The notes below the pieces were generated by a model that saw only the letters and a program-made list of their open reading frames with translations, made no database searches and was not told the origin of the DNA. Of a DNA stretch of 38,797 bases, positions 1 through 7,707 are shown one piece after another (the stretch's first letter is position 1; every line of letters begins with the position of its first letter). The DNA lies in the NCBI GenBank assembly GCA_035654355.1, contig DASRXC010000121.1, positions 1 through 38,797 on the forward strand, in the 5' to 3' direction. Both the position numbers and the translations under genes were made by a program. Source of the stretch: JAFAHD01 sp035654355 (GTDB lineage: Bacteria > Vulcanimicrobiota > Vulcanimicrobiia > Eremiobacterales > Eremiobacteraceae).

Positions 1-324
1 CCGGCCCGCACTTATCAAGTCTGCATTCTTCGCCCTCGACGCTGCTACGCTTCCGGGTGCATAGTCGATTCCGCATACCTTCCCATCAACGGCCAGCGCC
101 GATAGCTTTTCGATCGTTCGGCCACCGCCACAACCGACGTCCAAGATCGAAGCATCGTGCTCGATTCGGATATGTGTCAATCCCCAATCCGTGAGATCGG
201 AGTGAGAACGGTTCATTATGCTCGTGAATAGCCGACCCAGCCATCGGTCCGGCTTGCGCACCTGCCTCATTACGTAAAATATCGCACCGAGCGCGATCAC
301 GATCTTCAGGACGAACAGCGGCAT
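1..324 (-). CDS. Class I SAM-dependent methyltransferase, 3' end cut by window edge
   Basis: From the ATG at 324 the frame runs open for 108 codons to base 1, so the C-terminal part lies outside the window. Residues 2-19 are hydrophobic and may be a membrane anchor. They are followed by HSDLTDWGL (41-49) and by the SAM-binding motif I, ILDVGCGGG (60-68). The acidic residue that usually binds the ribose hydroxyls would be Asp87 in GIDYAP. This arrangement is typical of small-molecule or lipid methyltransferases of the UbiE-like superfamily; the substrate cannot be told. It reads in the same direction as secA, 114 bp downstream of the secA stop. That gap holds no clear terminator, so the gene may be the tail of the secA operon or independent. 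The methyltransferase call is firm; the anchor and the start codon are less certain. Confidence 0.8.
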   Translation of the reverse strand, partial: MPLFVLKIVIALGAIFYVMRQVRKPDRWLGRLFTSIMNRSHSDLTDWGLTHIRIEHDASILDVGCGGGRTIEKLSALAVDGKVCGIDYAPGSVAASRAKNADLISAGR

Positions 325-438
325 CTTCTACCCCGCTATGTGTGCAACCGCGCTTCGACTATGGGTTTTTAGTTCGCGGTAGGGGTTGCTTCCTATCTAC
401 TGCCAAACCCGCACAGGGCTCTTCCGTAGACGTCTTTT

Positions 439-3147
439 TTAGGCGGCGCTAGCGCCGTGGCACTTCTTATATTTTTTGCCTGAACCGCAGGGGCACGGAT
501 CGTTGCGTCCGACTTTCGCTTCGGCTTTGCGCGTCGGCGCGGGACCGCCGGCGTCGTCGCGATTCGTGTGGAGCTGGTCGAAGCGGCGCGCGGCGCGCGC
601 GTCGAGCGGAACGGTCTCTCGGCGCGATTGGCCGTTTGGCGGCGCCGCAGTTTCGAAAGGCGCGCCATCTGGATGCGATTCAGTCAGGTCTTGCGTGGGC
701 GGCGCCTGCGGTGGCTGCTGCACGACCAGATGGAAGTCCTCGCCCTGTGACATCGCGCTCAAGAATTCTTCCTGGATGCTCGCCTTGAGATCTTCGAATA
801 AATCGAACGCCTCACGCTCGTACTCGACGCGCGGATCTTTTTGACCCCAGCCGCGCAGGCCGATGCCTTGCTTGAGGCTGTCCATCGTATACAGATGGTC
901 GATCCAGAGACGGTCGACGATCTGCAGCATCGTGCCGCGCTCGAGCGTGCGCAATCCTTCGCGTAGCCCCTTCTCGTCCAGCTGGTCTTGATAACGCTTG
1001 ACGAAGCGCTCTTCTTTTTCCGTGTACATCTCATCGGCGTCGCGCGCCAATTTGGAGATCATCTCTTCCTTTGAAAGCTTCTCCAATTCTGTGACGCTCT
1101 CGCGCTTTGCCAAGCCCCGCACGATTGTGTCGAAGTCTTTGATGATCGCTTCGCGATCCCACTCGTTGGGATGCACGCTATCTGGGCAGTTTGCCTCGAC
1201 GAGCTGGCGGGCTTTGACTTCGAACATCGTCGTCAACGACGGCCGCAAATCGTGACCCTCGAGCACGGAACGCCGCTCGGCGTAGATCACCGCGCGCTGC
1301 TTGTTCATCACGTCGTCGTACTCGAGCACGTGCTTGCGCGCCTCGTAATGATGCGCTTCGACCTTCTTCTGCGCGCGCTCGATGCTCGCGGTAAGAATAC
1401 CGGCCTCGATCGGCGTGTCATCGTCGATCTTGAAGCGCTCCATAATGCCGCGAATGCGCTCGCCGCCGAAGATGCGCATCAGTTCGTCGTCCAGTGCGCA
1501 ATAGAAGCGCGACGACCCCATGTCGCCTTGGCGGCCCGAGCGGCCGCGCAGCTGATTGTCGATGCGCCGCGACTCGTGACGCTCGGTACCGATGATGTGC
1601 AGGCCACCGAGCGCGGGCACGCCCTCGCCGAGCTTGATGTCGACGCCGCGGCCCGCCATGTTGGTCGCGATGGTCACTTTGCCGCGCAGGCCGGCGTCCT
1701 TGATGATCTCGGCTTCCTTCTCGTGGTACTTCGCGTTGAGAACGTTGTGCTCGATGCCGCGTTTTGACAACATGCCGGACAAGCGCTCGGATTTCTCGAT
1801 CGAGCGCGTGCCCACGAGCACCGGCCGTCCGGCCTTGTTCAAGTCGATGATCTCATTGATCACCGCGCGGAACTTGCCTTCTTCGTGGTTGTAGACGACA
1901 TCGTCGAAGTCTTTACGGCGCACAGCCACGTTAGTGGGGATCGATATGACGTCTAATCCATAGATCTCGCGGAACTCGCGCTCTTCGGTCTTGGCCGTAC
2001 CAGTCATACCCGCGAGCTTCTTGTAGAGGCGGAAATAGTTCTGGAAGGTGATGGTCGCGAGCGTCTGGTCCTCGCTCTTGACCTTGATGCCTTCTTTGGC
2101 CTCGATGGCCTGGTGGATGCCGTCCGAGTAACGGCGGCCGTACATCAGCCGGCCGGTGAACTCGTCGACGATGATGATCTCGCCGTCCTTGACGACGTAC
2201 TGCTCGTCATTGCGGAATAATTCTTTGGCCTTGAGCGCCGCCTGCAGCTGGTGCGCCATTTCAAGGTTGGCGGGATCATACAGATTCTGCAGCGCGAGCA
2301 GCCGTTCGACTTTGGCCACGCCTTTTTCCGTGATCGGCACGGCGTGCATCTTCTCGTCGACAGTGTAATCCTCGTCCTTAGTGAGCTGCGGCATGATCTG
2401 ACGCGCAAAGCGCTCGTACAAGTGCGACGGGTCGCGATAGCCCGGACCAAGGATCGCTTCAGGCGATCCGCTGATGATCAGCGGCGTGCGCGCCTCGTCG
2501 ATGAGGATCGAGTCCACTTCGTCGACGATCGCGTACCACAGCTGGCGCTGCACGCAGTAGTCGATGTGCGGCGCCATGTTGTCGCGCAGGTAGTCGAATC
2601 CGGCCTCGTTGTTGGTCACGTACGTAACGTCGCAGGCGTATGCGGCGCGACGTTCGACCGGCGGCATGAAATGCTGGATGACGCCGACGCTCAGGCCAAG
2701 GGCGCGGTAGATCGGACCCATCCACTCGGCATCGCGCTTGGCGAGATAATCATTGACGGTGACGACATGCACGCCTTTGCCCAGCAGCGCATTGAGATAC
2801 ACCGCCAACGTGGCGACGAGCGTCTTGCCTTCGCCCGTGCGCATCTCGGCGACTTTGCCTTCGTGCAACACCATGCCGCCGATGAGCTGCACGTCGAAGT
2901 GGCGCATACCAAGCGTTCGCCTGCCGGCCTCGCGCGCCAGCGCGAACGCCTCGGGCAGCAGCTCGTCGAGCGTTGCGCCGGCCTCGAGCTTTTCGCGCAG
3001 CGCGGGCGTGCGTGCGGCGAGCTGATCGTCCGAGAGCGCCTGCATCTCGGGCTCGAGCGCGTTGATACGTCCGACGTTGCGGCGCAGCCGGGCGACTTCG
3101 CGGTCGTTTCCGTCGACCCACGATTTGACTGTTGAGAACAGTGACAA
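439..3147 (-). CDS. secA: Preprotein translocase ATPase SecA
   Basis: SecA is the cytosolic motor that pushes unfolded preproteins through SecYEG by ATP hydrolysis. The 902-residue protein is complete: MRTGEGKT (Walker A, 102-109), a DEVDSILIDEARTPL segment (Walker B region, about 209-223), helicase motifs including GRSGRQGD, the helical scaffold, and a C-terminal zinc finger with Cys885, Cys887, Cys896 and His897 that in well-studied SecA proteins helps bind SecB and phospholipid. The linker before the finger is acidic and proline-rich. The start is a TTG: no other start codon lies in frame between it and the in-frame TAG that ends hpf, and the N-terminus aligns with other SecA proteins. An AAGG lies about 12 nt upstream. 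The gap to hpf is 21 nt, so secA is probably co-transcribed with it; hpf-secA adjacency is common in Gram-positive lineages. Confidence 0.98.
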   Translation of the reverse strand: MSLFSTVKSWVDGNDREVARLRRNVGRINALEPEMQALSDDQLAARTPALREKLEAGATLDELLPEAFALAREAGRRTLGMRHFDVQLIGGMVLHEGKVAEMRTGEGKTLVATLAVYLNALLGKGVHVVTVNDYLAKRDAEWMGPIYRALGLSVGVIQHFMPPVERRAAYACDVTYVTNNEAGFDYLRDNMAPHIDYCVQRQLWYAIVDEVDSILIDEARTPLIISGSPEAILGPGYRDPSHLYERFARQIMPQLTKDEDYTVDEKMHAVPITEKGVAKVERLLALQNLYDPANLEMAHQLQAALKAKELFRNDEQYVVKDGEIIIVDEFTGRLMYGRRYSDGIHQAIEAKEGIKVKSEDQTLATITFQNYFRLYKKLAGMTGTAKTEEREFREIYGLDVISIPTNVAVRRKDFDDVVYNHEEGKFRAVINEIIDLNKAGRPVLVGTRSIEKSERLSGMLSKRGIEHNVLNAKYHEKEAEIIKDAGLRGKVTIATNMAGRGVDIKLGEGVPALGGLHIIGTERHESRRIDNQLRGRSGRQGDMGSSRFYCALDDELMRIFGGERIRGIMERFKIDDDTPIEAGILTASIERAQKKVEAHHYEARKHVLEYDDVMNKQRAVIYAERRSVLEGHDLRPSLTTMFEVKARQLVEANCPDSVHPNEWDREAIIKDFDTIVRGLAKRESVTELEKLSKEEMISKLARDADEMYTEKEERFVKRYQDQLDEKGLREGLRTLERGTMLQIVDRLWIDHLYTMDSLKQGIGLRGWGQKDPRVEYEREAFDLFEDLKASIQEEFLSAMSQGEDFHLVVQQPPQAPPTQDLTESHPDGAPFETAAPPNGQSRRETVPLDARAARRFDQLHTNRDDAGGPAPTRKAEAKVGRNDPCPCGSGKKYKKCHGASAA

Positions 3148-3168
3148 AGAAGTGGTGTACCTTTTTCG

Positions 3169-3477
3169 CTAGGTGGCCGGCAACGTGTGGCGCTTCTCGA
3201 GCCGGCGCGTCTTCATCTTTTGGATGTGATGCTCGAGCCGGTCGCGCACCAGATCGATCGCCTCATCGATGCCTTTACTGCGTTCTTCCGCTTTGACCAG
3301 GCGATGCGGCAGGTGAAGCGTCACATCGACGATGCGCATCTGGCGCTCGGCGCGCAGCGTCACGTGAGCCTCAAGAATCCGATCGTAATGGCGCGAAAGG
3401 CGGTCGAGTTGCTTTTGGATGTGCTCGCGCAGCTCATCCGTGACTCGCAGATTCCTGCCTCTGATATAGACTTTCAT
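3169..3477 (-). CDS. hpf: Short-form ribosome hibernation-promoting factor
   Basis: The 102-residue protein begins MKVYIRGRNLRVTDELRE, the family N-terminus, and keeps the ASLDVT-like core (AHVTLRAERQMRIVDVTLHLPH) and a basic C-terminal helix. Proteins of this family sit in the mRNA/tRNA channel of the 30S subunit and idle ribosomes in stationary phase. Most bacteria outside the gamma-proteobacteria carry a long form of about 180 residues with a C-terminal dimerisation domain that builds 100S ribosomes directly. That domain is absent here, so a partner or another copy may be needed for dimer formation. The frame can be extended upstream to 3573, but that extension overlaps a small membrane-protein ORF in another frame and has no family similarity, so I start at 3477. 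No good ribosome-binding site precedes this ATG; a short upstream ORF with a strong one overlaps it. Confidence 0.92.
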   Translation of the reverse strand: MKVYIRGRNLRVTDELREHIQKQLDRLSRHYDRILEAHVTLRAERQMRIVDVTLHLPHRLVKAEERSKGIDEAIDLVRDRLEHHIQKMKTRRLEKRHTLPAT

Positions 3478-3500
3478 GGCCGCCGGCGTCCACGCATAAG
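3477..3500 (-). CDS. Seven-residue arginine-rich ORF overlapping the hpf start
   Basis: Minus-strand ATG at 3500 opens a reading frame of seven codons, M-R-G-R-R-R-P, with its TGA overlapping the hpf ATG (the bases read CCATGA). A good Shine-Dalgarno sequence, AAGAGGA, lies 6 nt in front of it, whereas hpf has none of its own at a suitable distance. The arrangement suggests that ribosomes load here and reinitiate at hpf, possibly with arginine supply or stalling at the arginine-proline end tuning the handover. Translation has not been shown. It could also be chance in a GC-rich sequence. Confidence 0.35.
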
Positions 3501-3520
3501 ATGTCCTCTTCGCATTCCGG

Positions 3521-3658
3521 TCAGTGAAAATGAAGTCCTGCCCGCGCAGCCAGCTCGTATGCGAGAAAAGCAAGCGCGGCGACGACGAGCACGATGATGA
3601 CGATGCGGGCGACGATGTACGGCCGCTGCGGCCTCGTTTTGATGATCTGGCGCTTCAC
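3521..3658 (-). CDS. Small single-span membrane protein, 45 residues
   Basis: A GTG at 3658 overlaps the TGA of the polysaccharide deacetylase gene (the bases read GTGA) and opens a 45-codon frame. The product starts with a basic segment (residues 2-13, KRQIIKTRPQRP), followed by one strongly hydrophobic helix (about 15-34, rich in Ile, Val, Leu and Ala) and a short tail. The positive-inside rule predicts the N-terminus in the cytoplasm. Overlap with the upstream stop is the same coupling style used throughout this operon, which is the main reason to believe the gene. I do not recognise a family. A role beside the deacetylase and LCP enzymes at the inner membrane is possible but is inference. 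Confidence 0.6.
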   Translation of the reverse strand: MKRQIIKTRPQRPYIVARIVIIVLVVAALAFLAYELAARAGLHFH

Positions 3659-4485
3659 TGACTCACCGCGACGGCGACCGGCGTGTTGATCTCGTCGAGC
3701 GGCACTCGCCGTACGAGATCTGACAACGTCACGAACTCGAATCCGGCAGCGCGATATGCGTTCACGATCGCCGGCAGCGCGTCGATTGTCGCAACTGATC
3801 CGTTATGGAGCAAGATGACTGCAGGCGCGCGCGCGTGCATCGTGACGTTGTCGACGATGAACTGCGAGTTCACGTGCCGCCAATCGCCAGGATCGACATC
3901 CCACAACGCTACTGTTTCTCCGTTTCCTCGAGCCGCATCGATCGTCGCGGCGTTGAAGTTGCCGTGCGGTGGCCGGAAAAACACCGGCATGCGACCGGTC
4001 GCGCGGTGCAATGCGCGCGCACCGTCAGCGATTTCAACATATTGAGGACCGGACCCGATCGTCGCCATCTCCGGGTGCGTCAGCGTGTGGTTGCCAATAT
4101 CGTCAGGACCTCCGGCCATGGCTTGCGCGAGGGCCGGTTGTTCGATCGAGTCGCGACCGATGACGAAGAACGCGGCGGGCACGCGCAATCTGCGGAGCTG
4201 CGCCAACAGCGCGGGCGTCGTCACAGGATATGGACCGTCATCAAACGTCAGCACCGCCAGGCGCGGCCGTTGTGGCCGATGCACCGCGTCACGTGCATCA
4301 GCGGCCATCCTCGTGATGATCGCCTGGGCAGACGGGTCGAGAACCTGGGAGCTTGGCAGCGCTGCGGGCACGATGACCGGTACGAGCTCGATGCGCGCGT
4401 GGTTGACCCAGCGCCGAATGCCGACAACCGCCACGAGCACCAGCACGATGCACGCGATCCCGATCGCAGCGGTTTTCCAGGTCAC
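3655..4485 (-). CDS. Membrane-anchored polysaccharide deacetylase (NodB homology domain)
   Basis: The 276-residue protein has an N-terminal membrane helix (about 6-24) and a NodB-fold deacetylase domain facing the periplasm. The five family motifs are visible: LTFDDGP (79-85, with the catalytic base Asp), HTLTHP (133-138, metal-binding histidines), RPPHG (171-175), DVDPGDW (196-202) and ILLHNG (224-229). The last motif normally reads LLHD; Asn in place of Asp is a mild deviation. Such enzymes remove acetyl groups from N-acetylglucosamine in peptidoglycan, chitin-like or capsular polymers. The start is a GTG one base after the LCP gene's stop; the longer frame from 4563 would only add low-complexity sequence overlapping the LCP gene. 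Together with the LCP protein it forms a cell-wall polymer module. The exact polymer is unknown. Confidence 0.88.
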   Translation of the reverse strand: MTWKTAAIGIACIVLVLVAVVGIRRWVNHARIELVPVIVPAALPSSQVLDPSAQAIITRMAADARDAVHRPQRPRLAVLTFDDGPYPVTTPALLAQLRRLRVPAAFFVIGRDSIEQPALAQAMAGGPDDIGNHTLTHPEMATIGSGPQYVEIADGARALHRATGRMPVFFRPPHGNFNAATIDAARGNGETVALWDVDPGDWRHVNSQFIVDNVTMHARAPAVILLHNGSVATIDALPAIVNAYRAAGFEFVTLSDLVRRVPLDEINTPVAVAVSQ

Positions 4486-4486
4486 G

Positions 4487-5773
4487 TTATTGCGTGCGGT
4501 AATCCCGGCCGATGACGATTTGGATGTCGCCGCCTTGCACGGCGCCCGCCGTGACGTCGGCATCCTTGACGGGCAGCCGTTTGGCGACCTCGCCGGCGAC
4601 GTTCTTATCGTTTCCGGTCACAACGGTTCTGGGGTTATTGAAGCTCGGCGCATTGCCGGTCGCTACGACGACGAATCCGCGCTGACGCAAATAATCGGCC
4701 ATTGCCGACGCTGCACCAGGGCGGCCTGAACCGTTGTCGACGATGACGTGCACCGTCGAGGGGTCGAACTCGTTGCCAAAGCCGGCGACGAAGTACTTCT
4801 GCACGATCGGACGTCCAGCGACGGCATCGTAGAACAACACCGATTGCCCGTCGGTGAAACCTTCCTCGGCCGGCAACTGAACCGTATGCACCATTCCCGG
4901 CGTCTCGCTGCGCAGCGCGAGCCCTAGATAGAACAGTTTGTCATACGTCATGTCGGTGCGCACGTTCTGCTGCACAAGGCCGATAAGCGCCGGCAGTTTC
5001 GCGAAGATCTCGGGATTCCTCATCTGCTTGACGATTTCGCCGATCACTTGGCGCTGGCGCCGCATGCGGCCGTAGTCGCCCTCGGGGTCGTGGCGGAAGC
5101 GGATGTAGCCGACGGTTTGCTCGCCGTTAAGATGCTGCGGGCCCTTCTTGAGATGGATGTGCAGGTGGCCCCAGGTGTCGTCGTAATCCATGTCTTTTTC
5201 GACGTTGACGTCAAGGCCGCCGATCGCGTCGACGAGATTCTTGGTCGCGTCGATCTTCAGCACGATATAGTTGTCGAAGGGCGGGAAGTTCAGGTTGTCG
5301 ACCACGGTCTGCTCGGAGCGTTCCGGGCCGGCGTCGGCGATTGCCTCGTTGATCTTCTCGTAGCCGCTCTTGGGAACGTGCACCCATAGGTCGCGAGGGA
5401 TGGAGACGATGCCGACCTGGTGCGAGTTGAGGTCGACATTGACCGCCAACATCGTGTCAGAACGCGCGCTGGACGTGTACATCTCGTCGCCCTGGGTCCA
5501 GTTCTCGTCGAGGCCAAGCACCAGCACGCGCAGTTTTTGTTTGCCGAAGACCTCGGTGAGGTCGGGTTGCGCGAGATTCAAACCTGCGAGCGCATTCTGC
5601 AGCCCGTGCTTGTGCTTGAGGTACACGCCGAACGATATGCCACCGGCCACAAGCGCGAGCGCGAGAACGCTCGCTGCGAACACCTTGACCGGGTTTGGCC
5701 CGGGCGTCTCAGGCGGGATCGGTAATGAGTTTACGACTGGGATCGGCGCCTTCGGGCCGGACTGATCTGACAA
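4487..5773 (-). CDS. LytR-CpsA-Psr (LCP) family glycopolymer transferase with LytR_C domain
   Basis: LCP enzymes move an undecaprenyl-linked glycopolymer onto peptidoglycan. The 428-residue protein has a short proline-rich cytoplasmic start, one membrane helix (about 31-50), an LCP domain (about 81-260) with the conserved SARSDTML (102-109), VSIPRDLWV and FRHDPEGDYGRMRRQ segments that bind the pyrophosphate and metal, and a C-terminal LytR_C domain (about 340-425) starting VHVIVDNGSG. Start is TTG at 5773, preceded by GGAGGA at good spacing. It lies 24 nt after rimO and 1 nt before the deacetylase gene. LCP proteins are best known from Gram-positives, so their presence with TolC elsewhere in the window argues for a diderm lineage with Gram-positive-like wall decoration. 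Confidence 0.93.
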   Translation of the reverse strand: MSDQSGPKAPIPVVNSLPIPPETPGPNPVKVFAASVLALALVAGGISFGVYLKHKHGLQNALAGLNLAQPDLTEVFGKQKLRVLVLGLDENWTQGDEMYTSSARSDTMLAVNVDLNSHQVGIVSIPRDLWVHVPKSGYEKINEAIADAGPERSEQTVVDNLNFPPFDNYIVLKIDATKNLVDAIGGLDVNVEKDMDYDDTWGHLHIHLKKGPQHLNGEQTVGYIRFRHDPEGDYGRMRRQRQVIGEIVKQMRNPEIFAKLPALIGLVQQNVRTDMTYDKLFYLGLALRSETPGMVHTVQLPAEEGFTDGQSVLFYDAVAGRPIVQKYFVAGFGNEFDPSTVHVIVDNGSGRPGAASAMADYLRQRGFVVVATGNAPSFNNPRTVVTGNDKNVAGEVAKRLPVKDADVTAGAVQGGDIQIVIGRDYRTQ

Positions 5774-5797
5774 CGTTCCTCCGCTCTTGTGCGTGCC

Positions 5798-7216
5798 CTA
5801 CGAGGCCGCGCTGACAGGGTTGATCGCGGTCGCCACGCGGTCGAAATCCGTGTGGCCAGCGAGTGTCGCTGCGACGAAATCTCCTTGCTGATGTTCTCCG
5901 GCGAGGTATACCAAGCCATCCACCCCCGGAGCCTCGCGCTGCGACCTTCCCACGGTGCACATGCGCGTCAGTCCCAGTTCACGGAGTGGCGACGAGGCCG
6001 ATAGCAGTCTCTTACCCTCGATCAACACGTCCAGACGTTCGCCTGCGCGAGCCGCGTCCAGCGAGTTGCTGATGCGCCGCTGCACCTCACGCGCCTGCGC
6101 GAGCCTACGGCGTTTGACCTGCGCGGGCACCTGTCCCGGCGCATCATAGGCGCGCGTGCCCTCTTCTCGCGAGTAGGCAAAAAATCCGACTCGATCGAGC
6201 TGCGCCCGTTCCAAGAACGTGAGAAGATCCTTAAAATGCTCTTCGGATTCCCCGGGAAATCCTATAATGAACGTGCTTCGGATCGTCGCGCCAGGGAGCG
6301 CTTCGCGCAGCGACGCGAACAACTCGAGATAACGCTGCGGCTGCGGCGGGCGATGCATCGCCTTGAGCACGTCGGGATGAGCGTGCTGCAGCGGCATGTC
6401 GACATACGGCAGTACCTTGGTCGACGCGCGCATGGCTGTGATGATCGCCGGCGTCACGGATGTCGGATAAAGATACAGGATACGGATCCAACGTATCCCG
6501 TCGACCTCCTCGAGCGCTTCGATCAGCCGCGCGAGTCCGTCGCGGATGCCCAGATCGCGTCCGTAGTCTGACGAATCTTGCGCTACAAGGATCAATTCAC
6601 GAACGCCACCTTCTGCCAGCGCACGCGCTTCGCCGACGAGTGATGCGATCGAGCGGCTCTTGCCGAGGCCTCGCAGCGCCGGGATGATGCAGAACGAACA
6701 CGTGTGGTTGCAGCCCTCTGAGATCTTCAAATAGGCGGTCGCGGACGGCGTCGTGACCACGCGCGGCAGAAATCCAAGGCGCTCGACATAGGCATCGCGA
6801 TCTTCAAGGTGCAGCGGGCGAAGGCCGCGATCCGCCTCGTCAATGATCTCGGCGATCTTCGGAAAGGCGCCGGTGCCCACCACCGCATCGATCTCCGGGA
6901 TGAGCTCGCGCAACTGTGCGCCGTAGCGTTGCGCCAAACAGCCGGCCACGATCAAACGCTGATCGCCGCGCTTTGCCGACGCGTACTCGAGGATCACATC
7001 GGTCGACTCGGCCTTGGCAGGGTCGATGAACGCGCACGTATTCACGATGATCGCATCCGCGTCAGCGGCGCGGGTCGCGATCTCCCAGCCCCCGCCGGCC
7101 AGCCGCCCAAGCATGACCTCGCTGTCGACAAGGTTCTTTGCACAGCCTAGGCTGGCGAGGAATGCGCGACGTGGCGCGGCGCCCGGGCGCGCCGTGCGCC
7201 TACTCAGGCGCACCAT
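5798..7216 (-). CDS. rimO: Ribosomal protein uS12 methylthiotransferase RimO
   Basis: RimO is a radical-SAM enzyme that adds a methylthio group to the beta carbon of the conserved aspartate of ribosomal protein S12. The 472-residue sequence has the N-terminal UPF0004 domain with Cys25, Cys61 and Cys93 for the second iron-sulfur cluster, the radical-SAM motif C169-xxx-C173-xx-C176 in SEGCNHTCSFCIIP, and a C-terminal TRAM domain (about 395-460). The N-terminal LGCAKNLVDSE and the PALRGLGKSRS stretch distinguish RimO from the tRNA enzyme MiaB. Its ATG overlaps the yajQ stop as TGATG, so translation is probably coupled. It sits in an operon with a RodZ-like gene, an association also found in Firmicutes. 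Confidence 0.96.
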   Translation of the reverse strand: MVRLSRRTARPGAAPRRAFLASLGCAKNLVDSEVMLGRLAGGGWEIATRAADADAIIVNTCAFIDPAKAESTDVILEYASAKRGDQRLIVAGCLAQRYGAQLRELIPEIDAVVGTGAFPKIAEIIDEADRGLRPLHLEDRDAYVERLGFLPRVVTTPSATAYLKISEGCNHTCSFCIIPALRGLGKSRSIASLVGEARALAEGGVRELILVAQDSSDYGRDLGIRDGLARLIEALEEVDGIRWIRILYLYPTSVTPAIITAMRASTKVLPYVDMPLQHAHPDVLKAMHRPPQPQRYLELFASLREALPGATIRSTFIIGFPGESEEHFKDLLTFLERAQLDRVGFFAYSREEGTRAYDAPGQVPAQVKRRRLAQAREVQRRISNSLDAARAGERLDVLIEGKRLLSASSPLRELGLTRMCTVGRSQREAPGVDGLVYLAGEHQQGDFVAATLAGHTDFDRVATAINPVSAAS

Positions 7217-7707
7217 CAGCGATAGTTGACGAACTGGACTGCGAAGTCGAGCGGCATCGCTTTCACCAGTTCGATGACCTTCTGCAGGTCGTCTTTGGAT
7301 TTACCCGACACGCGGAGTTGTTCGTCTTGGATTCGCGTTGTCACTTTTAATTTCGATTGTTTGATGGCCTCAGCCAACTTCTTGGCACGGTCGGTCGAGA
7401 TGCCTTGTTCGACAGTGACGACTTGGCGGATCGTGCCGTGCGCAGCAGGTTCAGGTTTTCCGTAGGAAAGCGCCTTGAGCGGCACTCCACGCTTGACGCA
7501 CTTGCTCTGCAGCACGTCGACGACGTTGCGCAGCTTCATCTCGTCGTCAGCGATGATAGTGATCTTCATCTCGCTCAGCTCGATGCTCGACTTCGAATTG
7601 CGGAAGTCGAAGCGCGTCGCGATCTCGCGCTGCGCTTGCGCCACAGCGTCGGCGAGGCTTTGCTTTTCGACCCGCGAGACGATATCGAAAGAGTTTTCGC
7701 TACTCAC
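7216..7707 (-). CDS. yajQ: YajQ/UPF0234 family nucleotide-binding protein
   Basis: The 163-residue protein matches the YajQ family along its whole length: it begins SSENSFDIVSRVEKQSLADAVAQAQREIATRFDFR and ends with VKAMPLDFAVQFVNYR. The family has a two-domain RNA-recognition-like fold. Xanthomonas members bind cyclic di-GMP and act with a transcription factor, and others bind nucleotides or RNA; the role in this organism is not known. It starts at GTG 7707, overlapping the rodZ-like gene by 8 nt, and its stop overlaps rimO, so it is tightly packed in the operon. Confidence in the family is high and in any c-di-GMP role low. Confidence 0.93.
   Translation of the reverse strand: MSSENSFDIVSRVEKQSLADAVAQAQREIATRFDFRNSKSSIELSEMKITIIADDEMKLRNVVDVLQSKCVKRGVPLKALSYGKPEPAAHGTIRQVVTVEQGISTDRAKKLAEAIKQSKLKVTTRIQDEQLRVSGKSKDDLQKVIELVKAMPLDFAVQFVNYR

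Noticed and set aside
2251..3135. 294-codon frame on the plus strand opposite secA
   Set aside because: It is a shadow of secA with no start signal or family match.
3478..3573. N-terminal extension of hpf to 3573
   Set aside because: The extra residues overlap the small membrane-protein gene in another frame and do not resemble any HPF family member.
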